Assembly (NCBI GenBank): GCA_934376955.1
Contig: CAKRPJ010000004.1
Coordinates: 1 to 64,000, forward strand
DNA from: CAKRPJ01 sp934376955
GTDB lineage: Bacteria > Bacillota > Clostridia > Lachnospirales > Lachnospiraceae
DNA: 64,000 bases
Direction of reading: 5' to 3'
The notes under the pieces were generated by a model, which made no database searches, was not told the DNA's origin, and worked only from the letters and a program-made list of their open reading frames with translations. Numbering within the stretch: the first letter of the stretch is position 1; every line of letters begins with the position of its first letter. The translations under genes were made by a program, and so were the position numbers. Positions 17,368-26,136 of the stretch are shown here, one piece after another.

Positions 17368-17396
17368 ATTCTAGCAAAGGAGGCAGTCAAAGTCAA
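17368..17396 (-). promoter_or_regulatory. promoter abutting the NusG-II start codon
   Basis: Read on the minus strand: TTGACT (17396-17391), 17-bp spacer, TAGAAT (17373-17368). A second TTGACT overlaps the spacer. The expected transcript start (about 17361) coincides with the ATG at 17360, which predicts a leaderless or nearly leaderless mRNA. Confidence 0.65.
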
Positions 17397-17437
17397 GGCT
17401 GCCTGCTTTCATCCTTTAAGGAGAGGAGGACTCGAAT

Positions 17438-17953
17438 TTGGAAAGAAAAAGCCGGGCCGCAAGGGCAGCTCTTTACGGATTGCTGATTGCACTTGCTATG
17501 GGAATGAGCTTTATTGAAAGTCTGATCCCTTTGCCGATGCCGGCCCCCGGCATGAAGCTGGGGCTTGCAAATCTGGTAACGGTTACGGGCCTTTATCTTG
17601 TGGGGATCCCGGGTACGATCTGGGTGACAGTGATAAGGATCATCCTTGTGGGGTTCTCCTTCGGAAATCCCTACAGTATGATCTACGGCCTTTCCGGCAG
17701 TATATTGAGTCTTACGGTCATGTCGTTAGTAAAAAAACACAACTGGTTTTCTCCGATAGGAGTCAGTATTCTGGGCGGTGTGGCTCATAATATCGGGCAG
17801 CTTATCTTTGCCTCTTTTGTGGTACGCACTTCGGGACTATATTATTATCTTCCGTTTTTGCTTCCCGCCGGATGTGTGGCCGGAGCCGTGATCGGTGTGG
17901 TCGGCGGGATATTGACAGAAAGAATTTCGGATTTTGTAAACAGGATTTCCTAA
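17438..17953 (+). CDS. Gx transporter family membrane protein
   Basis: Predicted 171-residue integral membrane protein with five to six hydrophobic helices, of the Gx transporter family (older label: heptaprenyl diphosphate synthase component I). It resembles an ECF S component in size and topology. Conserved pieces are FIESLIPLPMPAPGMKLGLANL (near residues 25-46, quoted here only in part), GFSFGNPYSMIYGLSG and GGVAHNIGQL. The start is TTG with gagagg/aggact upstream. It is divergent from the NusG-II gene, a known neighbour in other Clostridia where both lie near rnf/apbE-type genes. Transported substrate not known. Confidence 0.8.
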   Translation: MERKSRAARAALYGLLIALAMGMSFIESLIPLPMPAPGMKLGLANLVTVTGLYLVGIPGTIWVTVIRIILVGFSFGNPYSMIYGLSGSILSLTVMSLVKKHNWFSPIGVSILGGVAHNIGQLIFASFVVRTSGLYYYLPFLLPAGCVAGAVIGVVGGILTERISDFVNRIS

Positions 17954-17970
17954 AAAAGCTGAATTAGCGA

Positions 17971-17999
17971 TTGTATTGTGTCTTCTTTTTTATTATAAT
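17971..17999 (+). promoter_or_regulatory. galT promoter
   Basis: TTGTAT (17971-17976), 17-bp spacer, TATAAT (17994-17999), about 55 bases before the galT start codon. Confidence 0.65.
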
Positions 18000-18054
18000 A
18001 TAATGAAGTGAAGCGTTCAGAAGAAGCTCACGAAGTACGGAGGGAAACGATTTT

Positions 18055-19560
18055 ATGATATATGAAGCAATACATGCGCTGGTACAATACGGAAGAACGG
18101 TCGGACTGATCGAAAAAGAAGATGAAATATATGCAAGAAACCGGATATTAAGAGAGCTGAGGCTTTCAGAGTATGAAGAACCGACAGGGGAATTGAGAGA
18201 GCTCAGCCTGGAGGAGATCTTAAAAGAGCTTTTAGACTATGCGGCCGAGAAGGGCATACTGGAAAATAACAGTGTTGTATACAGAGATCTGTTTGACGCA
18301 AAGCTGATGAACTGCCTTATGCCGAGACCAAGTGAAGTGTCCGGAAATTTCCGGAAACTGTATGAAAGATCTCCAAAGGAGGCAACAGATTATTTCTATA
18401 AGCTGAGTCAGGATTCCGACTACATCCGCAGATACCGTGTCTGCAAAGATATGAAATGGGTCGCTGCAACAGAGTACGGAGATCTCGATATAACCGTCAA
18501 TCTGTCCAAGCCGGAAAAAGACCCAAAGGCGATCGCAGCCGCAAAGCTGGCAAAGCAGAGCGGATATCCGAAATGCCTGCTTTGCGTGGAGAATGTCGGC
18601 TATGCAGGACGCGTCGATCATCCGGCAAGGGATAACCACCGGATTATTACGCTTACAATGAATGAGGAGAGTTTTGGCTTCCAGTATTCTCCTTATGTAT
18701 ATTATAACGAACACTGTATCGTATTTAACGGAAAACATGTCCCGATGAAGATCGACCGCAGCACATTTATCAAGCTGTTTGACTTCGTGAAGACGTTCCC
18801 CCACTATTTTCTCGGTTCCAATGCGGATCTTCCGATCGTAGGCGGATCTATTTTAACCCACGATCATTTCCAGGGTGGACATTATGAATTTGCAATGGCA
18901 AAGGCGCCCGTGGAAGAAAACCTTAGCTTTAAAGGGTTTGAGGATGTGGCAGCCGGAATTGTAAAGTGGCCGATGTCCGTGATCAGACTCAGGGCAAAGG
19001 ACAGTGACCGTATCGTTGAGCTGGCAGACCGTATCCTTAAGGCATGGCGCGGCTATACGGATGAGGATGCCTTCATCTTTTCTGAGACGGAGAGAGAACC
19101 CCATAATACGATCACTCCGATCGCCAGAAAACGCGGAGATGAATTTGAAATGGATCTCGTCCTGAGAAATAATATAACGACAAAGGAGCATCCTCTTGGT
19201 GTATATCATCCGCATCAGAAGCTCCATCACATTAAAAAAGAGAATATCGGTCTGATCGAGGTAATGGGACTCGCTGTTCTTCCCGCAAGACTGAAAGAGG
19301 AGCTTTCGCTTCTGGCTGAATATATCACAGACGGGCGCGATATCAGAAGCTCACAGCTGATCGAAAAGCATGCAGATTGGGTCGAGGAATTCCTGCCTAA
19401 GTATAAAGAAGTGAACTGTGACAATGTAATGGACATTCTCAAGGCAGAGGTGGGACGCGTATTTGCTCAGGTTCTCGAGGATGCAGGCGTTTATAAAAGA
19501 AATCAGGAGGGAAAGACAGCGTTCCTTCGCTTTGTCTCTTATGTAAACGATCAGGCATAA
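18055..19560 (+). CDS. galT: UDP-glucose-hexose-1-phosphate uridylyltransferase, class II
   Basis: Predicted 501-residue cytoplasmic enzyme of the Leloir pathway that exchanges UMP between UDP-glucose and galactose-1-phosphate. Length and motifs match the Firmicutes-type (class II) GalT: LMPRPSEVSGNFR near 90, YVYYNEHCIVFNGKHVPM near 220-237, GGSILTHDHFQGGHYEF near 263-279 with the histidine motif. A ggaggg site precedes ATG. It links functionally to the galactose-type Mgl transporter at 44.9-48.7 kb. galK and galE are not in the window. Confidence 0.93.
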   Translation: MIYEAIHALVQYGRTVGLIEKEDEIYARNRILRELRLSEYEEPTGELRELSLEEILKELLDYAAEKGILENNSVVYRDLFDAKLMNCLMPRPSEVSGNFRKLYERSPKEATDYFYKLSQDSDYIRRYRVCKDMKWVAATEYGDLDITVNLSKPEKDPKAIAAAKLAKQSGYPKCLLCVENVGYAGRVDHPARDNHRIITLTMNEESFGFQYSPYVYYNEHCIVFNGKHVPMKIDRSTFIKLFDFVKTFPHYFLGSNADLPIVGGSILTHDHFQGGHYEFAMAKAPVEENLSFKGFEDVAAGIVKWPMSVIRLRAKDSDRIVELADRILKAWRGYTDEDAFIFSETEREPHNTITPIARKRGDEFEMDLVLRNNITTKEHPLGVYHPHQKLHHIKKENIGLIEVMGLAVLPARLKEELSLLAEYITDGRDIRSSQLIEKHADWVEEFLPKYKEVNCDNVMDILKAEVGRVFAQVLEDAGVYKRNQEGKTAFLRFVSYVNDQA

Positions 19561-19573
19561 TAAGGAGTTAGGT

Positions 19574-19993
19574 ATGTTAAATGAGGAAAAGATCAGGCTG
19601 ATGACAGACATTGCCATGTTTGAAAAAAAGAATGAAAAGGACATGATCCAGGTCGGACGATATTTCAAAAGTGATTATATCAGTATGTGGCTGCTTCGCT
19701 CCCTTCTTTCCTACACGGCTGCCTTTGGGCTCTGTCTTGCACTCTGGCTGCTTTATCAGATAGAAGGGATCATGAGCACCATGGATCTTGATGCGATCAT
19801 CAGATCTGCCGGTCTGATCGGTATTCTTTACGGAACCGGTCTGCTGCTCTATCTGATCTTTACATACGGCTACTGTGCCGGAAAATATGAAGAAGCCTCC
19901 GGTAATTTTAAGATCTATCAGGCGAAGCTTCGCCATCTTCAGAAAAAATATGACATGCCTGCCGGACAGGACGAAAGCAGGGAGGTACGCTAA
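19574..19993 (+). CDS. small membrane protein, function unknown
   Basis: Predicted 139-residue protein. A charged N-terminal segment (MLNEEKIRLMTDIAMFEKKN) precedes two transmembrane helices (about 43-65 and 75-97), followed by a basic helix, probably coiled-coil, ending DESREVR. It lies 13 bp after galT with an aaggagt site and directly before a larger membrane protein, so it probably belongs to the galT transcript. I do not recognise the family. The pairing with the next gene suggests a membrane complex. Confidence 0.6.
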   Translation: MLNEEKIRLMTDIAMFEKKNEKDMIQVGRYFKSDYISMWLLRSLLSYTAAFGLCLALWLLYQIEGIMSTMDLDAIIRSAGLIGILYGTGLLLYLIFTYGYCAGKYEEASGNFKIYQAKLRHLQKKYDMPAGQDESREVR

Positions 19994-19994
19994 C

Positions 19995-20948
19995 ATGATG
20001 CAGCTTTTGGTGATCAGAGAAAAACTAAGAAAATTTTACGGCAAATACAGCAGCTTTATAATCCCAATCGAAAAATTTGTTCTGGGTATGGCATCCTTCT
20101 GGCTTATCAATGCCAACATCGGCTTTATGCCAAAGCTCAAGAATCCGCTTATCCCTATCGTTATGGGATTTATCGCTTCAACGATCCCCTGCGGTGCGAC
20201 TGCTTTCCTTGCGGGCTGTTTTCTTGCTGTGCATGTTTCCAGAGTTTCCATGGAGGTGGCGATCCTTATCGTTGTGTTCATGCTGGTGATCATGATGCTT
20301 TATTATGGCTTTAAGCCGAAGGACGGATATCTTCTGTTACTCACGCCCCTTATGTTTTATATGCGGATCCCCTACATGGTACCGCTTCTTGTGGGACTTT
20401 CCGGAAGTCTTGTATCGGTTATCCCTGTATGCAGCGGAGTCGTGGTCTACTATATTATGAGCTATATGAAACAGAATGCGGGTGTCCTTACCGGAAATTC
20501 CATGGCGGAGATGGCGGGACGTTTTATGGTCGTAGCAAAAAACATCCTAACAAACGAGCTGATGTGGGTCATGATCGCAGCGTTTGCCGCCTCGATCCTT
20601 GTTGTATACGTCGTCAGAAATCTCGCCGTGGATTACGCATGGACGATCGCGGTCATCGCCGGAGTCATCACCCAGTTGGTGGTGATCTTTATCGGTGATT
20701 TCAATTTCAATCTCCCTGTTTCCGTTGGGGGGATGGTCATTGGACTGCTGGTTTCTGTGGTACTGGTTTTGATTTATGAATTTTTTACCTTTGCGGTCGA
20801 CTACTCCCGCACAGAGTACCTCCAGTATCAGGATGATGATTACTATTACTATGTAAAAGCAGTTCCGAAGATATCGGTCTCCACGCCGGATGTAAAGGTC
20901 CACCGGATATCTTCAAGAAAAACAACGGAATCTAACCGAATCAAGTAA
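19995..20948 (+). CDS. polytopic membrane protein upstream of cdaA
   Basis: Predicted 317-residue protein with about eight transmembrane helices between residues 20 and 265 and a Tyr/Asp-rich cytoplasmic tail (QYQDDDYYYYVKAVPKIS). ATG 19995 has agggagg 9 bases upstream. It follows the small membrane gene by 1 base and precedes cdaA by about 100 bases. I do not know the family. The last codons (SNRIK and stop) fall inside a dispersed repeat also found at 53649, so the repeat supplied the present C-terminus. A link with cyclic di-AMP signalling is only positional. Confidence 0.65.
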   Translation: MMQLLVIREKLRKFYGKYSSFIIPIEKFVLGMASFWLINANIGFMPKLKNPLIPIVMGFIASTIPCGATAFLAGCFLAVHVSRVSMEVAILIVVFMLVIMMLYYGFKPKDGYLLLLTPLMFYMRIPYMVPLLVGLSGSLVSVIPVCSGVVVYYIMSYMKQNAGVLTGNSMAEMAGRFMVVAKNILTNELMWVMIAAFAASILVVYVVRNLAVDYAWTIAVIAGVITQLVVIFIGDFNFNLPVSVGGMVIGLLVSVVLVLIYEFFTFAVDYSRTEYLQYQDDDYYYYVKAVPKISVSTPDVKVHRISSRKTTESNRIK

Positions 20949-20987
20949 GTCCCCTGCTTCAATTGCAAAAAGCAATAAGCAGTGGGT
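20933..20987 (+). repeat. dispersed repeat, copy A
   Basis: 55 bases matching 53649-53703 with two mismatches. It contains the small hairpin ATTGC/GCAAT. It begins inside the preceding gene and supplies its stop codon. The right-hand palindrome arm seen in copy B is missing; instead AGCGGAT/ATCCGCT forms a hairpin at 20993-21013. Confidence 0.85.
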
Positions 20988-21050
20988 AGCGAAGCGGATT
21001 ACGAATATCCGCTTGACAAAGTAAAATAATGGAGGGCTGGAGGTGAAACT

Positions 21051-21920
21051 ATGACAGAATTTCTTGGGCGTGTCTATTCATGGCTTACGTTCATTCCAAA
21101 GATCACTCTGTCAAATCTTTTTGAAATCCTGATCATCTCTTTTCTTATTTATGAAATATTGATATGGGTACAGAATACAAGGGCATGGGTCCTTTTAAAA
21201 GGAGGTCTTATGATCCTTGCATTCTATGTAGGGGCATATGTTCTCCATTTAAATACGATCACCTGGATGATCAATCACATGGGGCAGCTCGCATTGATCG
21301 CGCTGATCATTATCTTCCAGCCGGAGTTAAGAAAAGCACTGGAGCAGCTTGGAAGCAGAAATATCATTACGGATCTGTTTAATTCGGAAGCGATGCGTGC
21401 GACAGAGCAGTATACGGAAAAAACAGTGAATGAGATCGTCAGAGCGGCCTTTGAGATGGGAAAAGTAAAGACAGGGGCTCTGATCGTGATCGAAAGAGGG
21501 ACTCCTCTTGCAGAGATCGAGCGGACAGGGATTGCTGTGGACGGAATCGTCACCAGCCAGCTGTTAATCAATATTTTTGAACACAACACCCCCCTGCACG
21601 ACGGAGCTGTGATCATACGCGGCAACCGCGTTACGGCGGCAACCTGTTATCTTCCGCTTTCTGAAAATCTGAGCATCAGCAAGGATCTCGGTACGAGACA
21701 CAGAGCAGCTCTCGGGATCAGTGAAAGCTCAGACAGTATGACAGTGGTAGTTTCCGAAGAAACCGGCAGAGTAACGCTGGCATCAGACGGTAAGCTTACC
21801 CGGATGAATGATCCGGAATCGCTGAGACAGGCGATCACAGTGGAGTCTAAGGACGAGGCAAATTCCGGAAAATTCCGGCTCTGGAAGGGAAAACATAGAA
21901 ATGAAAGAAAAGCAGAATAA
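21051..21920 (+). CDS. cdaA: diadenylate cyclase
   Basis: Predicted 289-residue membrane enzyme that makes cyclic di-AMP from two ATP. Three N-terminal helices (about 20-85) precede the DAC domain. The DGA motif appears in LHDGAVIIRGN near residue 181 and the RHR motif in GTRHRAALGISE near 220. A ggaggtga site precedes ATG. It overlaps cdaR by 20 bases, the conserved cdaA-cdaR pair, but glmM does not follow. It likely controls potassium and osmolyte homeostasis and wall synthesis. Confidence 0.95.
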   Translation: MTEFLGRVYSWLTFIPKITLSNLFEILIISFLIYEILIWVQNTRAWVLLKGGLMILAFYVGAYVLHLNTITWMINHMGQLALIALIIIFQPELRKALEQLGSRNIITDLFNSEAMRATEQYTEKTVNEIVRAAFEMGKVKTGALIVIERGTPLAEIERTGIAVDGIVTSQLLINIFEHNTPLHDGAVIIRGNRVTAATCYLPLSENLSISKDLGTRHRAALGISESSDSMTVVVSEETGRVTLASDGKLTRMNDPESLRQAITVESKDEANSGKFRLWKGKHRNERKAE

Positions 21921-23301
21921 ACGATGGGGATTAAAGCTTCTGTCCGTTGTATGTGCTTTCCTGGTCTGGCTGGGAGTTGTAAATGTGGCAGATCCGGTCG
22001 TGACCGGCACAGTTGAGGTTCCGGTCGAAATCGTCAACACGGAGATTTTGGGAGCGAATAATCTGACTTATGAAATTATCGGAAAAAAGACGACTACGGT
22101 AGCTTATGAGGTTAAGACGACGAACGCTCACAGGATCCGCCCGGCGGATTTCCGTGCTTATGCGGATATGTCGGATCTGTGGGCAGTAACAGGCTCTATC
22201 CCCATCAAGGTAGAGGTCTTAAATCATGCAGAATATCTTGTCTCTACCCCCAGCAGCAGAATGTCTACGATCAAGATCGAGACGGAGCCCTTGCAGAAAA
22301 AGCGTTTTGATCTGAATGTGATCTATACGGGTGAGCTGGACGAGGGATATGAGGCAGGAGAGATCAGCCTGTCACCGAATCATATTTACGTGGAAGGGCC
22401 GGAATCCCTGATCGGTCAGATCAGCAGTGTCGGAATTGAAGTCAGTCTGGAAGGACTGACCATGGACGCAGAAGGAAATGCGGTACCGAAATATTATGAT
22501 GCCAACGGAAACAAGATCGATCTGGATTCCCGTATCATGAGTGACTGCGAGTCGGTGTCCTATAAGATGCCGGTATTAAAGGTAAAAAATCTGACTCTCG
22601 ACTTTGAAACCTCAGGAGAGGTAGCTGACGGATACCGCTTTACGGGAGTCGAATGTGAGCTGAAATCCGTTCCGGTCATCGGAATGAAATCCGTACTGGC
22701 GGCCTTAAACACGCTAACGATCCCGGGAGAAGCGTTAAACATGGATGGTGCAAAGACAAACATGGTAAGAACCATCAATCTGAACAATTACCTTCCGGTA
22801 GGAGTTTCCCTTGCCGGCACGGGACGCCATGAGATCAATGTGACCCTTACTGTGGAGCCGCTCCGGGAAAAGAATTATACCGTTCAGGTAAACGATGAGT
22901 CCATCGTCGGCAAGAAGGATAATTATAAGTACACCATGACAGCACCCTATGTATATGTGCGGATCAAGGCCCTGAAGGAGGAGTTAGACAGTCTGAACCT
23001 AAAGGCAGAAGACATCGAAATCGATGTTTCGCTTATGGGAGAGGGAACGCATACCGTGGATGCAAAGCTGAAGGTCGATCTGGATTCGGTCTATGAGGTT
23101 ATCGACGTTTCCTCCTGCACGGTGCATGTAGAAAAAGAGGAGGAATCTCAGGGAACCATTCCTGTTGACGGTCAGGCTGCTGCAGGAACAGAAGCCTCCA
23201 CAGATAATGCGGAGGAGAGCAGCTCGGAAACGGAACAGCCAAAGGATACATCGGCTGATCCCACCGCAGACAGACTAACCTCGTCACGGACAGAAAAATG
23301 A
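21901..23301 (+). CDS. cdaR: CdaR/YbbR domain protein
   Basis: Predicted 466-residue protein. One N-terminal membrane helix (about 9-30, WGLKLLSVVCAFLVWLGVVN) leads to four extracellular YbbR repeats (to about 415), each with the pattern of strands around 'YVEGPESLI' or 'YVYVRIKAL'. A Ser/Glu/Thr-rich disordered tail follows (from about 420). YbbR proteins bind and modulate CdaA. Translation is coupled by a 20-base overlap with cdaA. The acidic C-terminal tail is longer than in Bacillus CdaR. Confidence 0.9.
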   Translation: MKEKQNKRWGLKLLSVVCAFLVWLGVVNVADPVVTGTVEVPVEIVNTEILGANNLTYEIIGKKTTTVAYEVKTTNAHRIRPADFRAYADMSDLWAVTGSIPIKVEVLNHAEYLVSTPSSRMSTIKIETEPLQKKRFDLNVIYTGELDEGYEAGEISLSPNHIYVEGPESLIGQISSVGIEVSLEGLTMDAEGNAVPKYYDANGNKIDLDSRIMSDCESVSYKMPVLKVKNLTLDFETSGEVADGYRFTGVECELKSVPVIGMKSVLAALNTLTIPGEALNMDGAKTNMVRTINLNNYLPVGVSLAGTGRHEINVTLTVEPLREKNYTVQVNDESIVGKKDNYKYTMTAPYVYVRIKALKEELDSLNLKAEDIEIDVSLMGEGTHTVDAKLKVDLDSVYEVIDVSSCTVHVEKEEESQGTIPVDGQAAAGTEASTDNAEESSSETEQPKDTSADPTADRLTSSRTEK

Positions 23302-23355
23302 TCTTAGGGAATCCGGAAATTAAAAAACGATAGTTTATCAGGAGTAAAATACGAT

Positions 23356-23619
23356 ATGGTAGAACAGAGAGTTACAATAAAGAATCCCACCGGCCTTCAT
23401 TTAAGGCCGGCAGGGCTCCTATGCAAGGAAGCTCTGCAATTCCAGTCATCTGTAAAATTTCAATTCGGCAGCACTACCGCCAATGCAAAAAGTGTTCTGA
23501 GTGTGCTGGGTGCATGCGTGAAAAGTGGGGATGAGATCACTTTTATCTGCGATGGTCCCGATGAGGAGAAGGCATTAGCAGAAATGGTCGCTCTTGTTGA
23601 GAGCGGTCTGGGAGAATAA
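23356..23619 (+). CDS. ptsH: HPr family phosphocarrier protein
   Basis: Predicted 87-residue HPr-type protein of the phosphotransferase system. The phospho-accepting histidine is in TGLHLRPAG (His about 15). The regulatory serine region NAKSVLSVLG (Ser about 47) is present, so both PEP-dependent His and HprK-dependent Ser phosphorylation look possible. It differs from canonical HPr at LHLRPA (usually IHARPA). It lies 54 bp after cdaR and 6 bp before a membrane polymerase gene, not beside ptsI, so it could be a paralogue (Crh-like) rather than the main HPr. Confidence 0.85.
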   Translation: MVEQRVTIKNPTGLHLRPAGLLCKEALQFQSSVKFQFGSTTANAKSVLSVLGACVKSGDEITFICDGPDEEKALAEMVALVESGLGE

Positions 23620-23625
23620 CGGAAT

Positions 23626-24924
23626 ATGATTGTTTATCTGATCCTTTATGGCGCCGGTATGCTGTTTGCATCCAGCGCCCATTCCTATATGTCGGGAGTA
23701 AGTCTTATGCTTGCTGCCCTGTATCTGTATTTTTACGATTACAGAAGGAGCGGTGATCCGCTGCATTTAAGAGCTCTGTTTTCCCTGTTCTGGGTCGGCG
23801 GAGAGGGAATTTCATGTCTGAAGCTTAGTCGTCTGCAAAAGGACTGGGAATTTGTGACATGGGCTGCTTTTTTTGTTGCCCTTGCCGCCTTCTGGTCTGT
23901 ATATGGTCTTGCCGAAAAACGTATCTGCGGGAAGTATACGGAGCGTTCTTTCAATGTCCGCAAAACAGATTATGGCAAAGCGATCTATTTCATACTTCTT
24001 ATCCTTACGGCGGTCTCATGGGGTGCTTTTTTACTGGAGGCAGCTGTTCTGGGGTATGTCCCGTTTTTTCTTCGCGGGGTACCGCATGCCTATTCCTATT
24101 TTCATATTTCCGGTGTTCACTATTTTACCGTGTCATGTGTGCTGGTGCCGTCCATGGCGGTGCTCTCACTGGCTTATGGGGAGAATATAGGAAAAAAACA
24201 GAAAGTTATCACAATGCTGGCTGTTTTTCTGGCCCTTATGGTGCCGATACTCTGTGTATCCAGATTTCAGCTGATCTTCGCTGTTTTTCTGGCAGTCCTT
24301 ACCTATATGCAGGTTTCCGGAAAAAAGAAGATCGGATATCTCTTTGCGGCTGTGCTTGCCCTGATCCCGCTCTATGTGATCCTGACGATCGCACGGAGCC
24401 ATGATGTGGCATATCTGAACGGGATCTTTGAGATGAAAAATGAGAATACTCCGATCTTCATCACACAGCCCTATATCTATATCGCAAACAATTATGACAA
24501 TTTTAACTGTCTGGTCAAAGAGCTTCCGAAGCACAGCCTAGGAATGAAGGGATTGTTCCCGTTATGGGCCCTGACCGGCCTTAAGTTTATCAGACCGGAG
24601 CTTGCTGCGTATCCGATCTTTACGACAAAAGAGGAGCTGACTACCGTAACGCTCTTTTATGACGCATATTATGACTTTGGAATCGCAGGGGTGTTCTTCT
24701 TTGCGGCTGTGCTGGGCGTGTTCTCCGCATGGCTTATGGAAAGAGTCAGACGGCCGGGAAATCCTTTCTGGCAGCTGTTATATTCTCAGGCAGCCATGTA
24801 TCTGATGCTTTCGTTTTTTACTACATGGTATTCCAATCCGTCCACATGGTTTTACTTTGCGGCAACAGCAGCAGCAGCCGTTTTTGCCGAATCATATATA
24901 TTACAACGGAGGAATGACTTATGA
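23626..24924 (+). CDS. Wzy-like oligosaccharide repeat unit polymerase
   Basis: Predicted 432-residue membrane protein with about 10-12 helices and a large loop near residues 240-310. It resembles O-antigen or oligosaccharide repeat-unit polymerases (IARSHDVAYLNGIFEMKN, TLFYDAYYDFGIAGVFFFA). It would join lipid-linked glycan units outside the membrane. No glycosyltransferases are near, which is unusual for a wzy gene. It overlaps the aminotransferase gene by 4 bases (ATGA), so the two are cotranslated. Substrate unknown. Confidence 0.65.
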   Translation: MIVYLILYGAGMLFASSAHSYMSGVSLMLAALYLYFYDYRRSGDPLHLRALFSLFWVGGEGISCLKLSRLQKDWEFVTWAAFFVALAAFWSVYGLAEKRICGKYTERSFNVRKTDYGKAIYFILLILTAVSWGAFLLEAAVLGYVPFFLRGVPHAYSYFHISGVHYFTVSCVLVPSMAVLSLAYGENIGKKQKVITMLAVFLALMVPILCVSRFQLIFAVFLAVLTYMQVSGKKKIGYLFAAVLALIPLYVILTIARSHDVAYLNGIFEMKNENTPIFITQPYIYIANNYDNFNCLVKELPKHSLGMKGLFPLWALTGLKFIRPELAAYPIFTTKEELTTVTLFYDAYYDFGIAGVFFFAAVLGVFSAWLMERVRRPGNPFWQLLYSQAAMYLMLSFFTTWYSNPSTWFYFAATAAAAVFAESYILQRRNDL

Positions 24925-26114
24925 TATCAGAAAAAATGAAGCCGTATCTGGCAAACAACTCGGCAATCCGCGCCATGTTTGAAGAAGGGAAAAAAATGGC
25001 CGCAATTTACGGAAAGGAAAATGTTTACGATTTCAGTCTGGGCAACCCGAATGTGACCGTCCCAAAGGTCAATGAAGCAATAACGGAAATCGTGAAAAAA
25101 GAGGATTTTAACACCCTCCACGGCTATATGAGTAATGCCGGATATGAAGATGTACGTCAGACCATTGCGGACTCTTTAAATAAACGTTTCGGAACTGCTT
25201 TTAAAGCAAAGAACCTGATCATGACGGTCGGTGCGGCCAGCGGACTGAATGTGATCCTTAAAAGTATCCTGAACCCGGGCGATGAAGTGATCGTTTTTGC
25301 ACCATATTTCGTGGAATATGACAGCTATATCAGAAACTATGACGGGAAGGTCGTTGTGATCTCTCCGGATACCGATTCCTTTATGCCGAAGCTTTCTGAA
25401 TTTGAGGAGAAGATAACACCGAAGACGAAGGCGGTCATCATCAACAATCCAAACAATCCGACGGGAGTAGTCTATAATGAAGCTACGATCCGTTCTCTGG
25501 CAGCGATCTTAAATAAAAAGGAGCAGGAGTATCATACCCAGATTGTTCTGATCTCCGATGAGCCTTACAGAGAGCTTGCGTATGCAGGAGTTCAAGTCCC
25601 CTTCGTTACGAAATATTACCACAATACGGTAGTCGGCTATTCTTACAGCAAATCGCTTTCTGTACCGGGAGAGAGGATCGGTTATCTCGTGATCCCGGAT
25701 GAAGTGGAGGACAGTGAACAGTTAATAACAGCCACCACGATTGCCAACCGCGTGCTGGGATCGGTCAATGCCCCGTCTCTGATCCAGAAGGTGATCCGCT
25801 ACTGCATCGAGCATGACGTTACCGTTGATGTAGGCATTTACGAGAAAAACAGAGACCTCCTCTATGGAGCTCTTACCGAATATGGCTTTTCCTGCGTTAA
25901 ACCGGATGGAGCCTTTTATCTGTTTGTAAAATCACCGGTACCGGATGAAAAACAGTTTTGTGAGGTGGCAAAAAAGCATCATGTATTAGTCGTTCCCGGA
26001 AGCTCCTTTGCCTGCCCGGGCTATGTACGGATCGCCTATTGTGTTGCCTATGAGCAGATCGAACGTTCCCTCCCTGCATTTAAAGAGATAGCAGGAGAGT
26101 ACGGATTGAGATAA
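24921..26114 (+). CDS. PLP-dependent class I/II aminotransferase
   Basis: Predicted 397-residue fold-type I aminotransferase (aspartate aminotransferase superfamily). Motifs: SLGNPNVTVP near 36-45, NNPNNPTGVVYNE near 174, SDEPYRELAY near 210 (Asp binding the pyridine nitrogen) and the lysine site SYSKSLSVPGERIGYL near 238 (Lys forms the Schiff base). Good ggagg site; overlaps the preceding polymerase gene. The amino donor cannot be predicted; clostridial annotations usually say aspartate or alanine aminotransferase. Confidence 0.88.
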   Translation: MISEKMKPYLANNSAIRAMFEEGKKMAAIYGKENVYDFSLGNPNVTVPKVNEAITEIVKKEDFNTLHGYMSNAGYEDVRQTIADSLNKRFGTAFKAKNLIMTVGAASGLNVILKSILNPGDEVIVFAPYFVEYDSYIRNYDGKVVVISPDTDSFMPKLSEFEEKITPKTKAVIINNPNNPTGVVYNEATIRSLAAILNKKEQEYHTQIVLISDEPYRELAYAGVQVPFVTKYYHNTVVGYSYSKSLSVPGERIGYLVIPDEVEDSEQLITATTIANRVLGSVNAPSLIQKVIRYCIEHDVTVDVGIYEKNRDLLYGALTEYGFSCVKPDGAFYLFVKSPVPDEKQFCEVAKKHHVLVVPGSSFACPGYVRIAYCVAYEQIERSLPAFKEIAGEYGLR

Positions 26115-26136
26115 AACCTGAAAGTGAGATGATGAT

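Noticed and set aside
19875..19994. Extended N-terminus for the 317-residue membrane protein
   Set aside because: It would overlap the preceding gene by 119 bases; ATG 19995 has a strong ribosome site.
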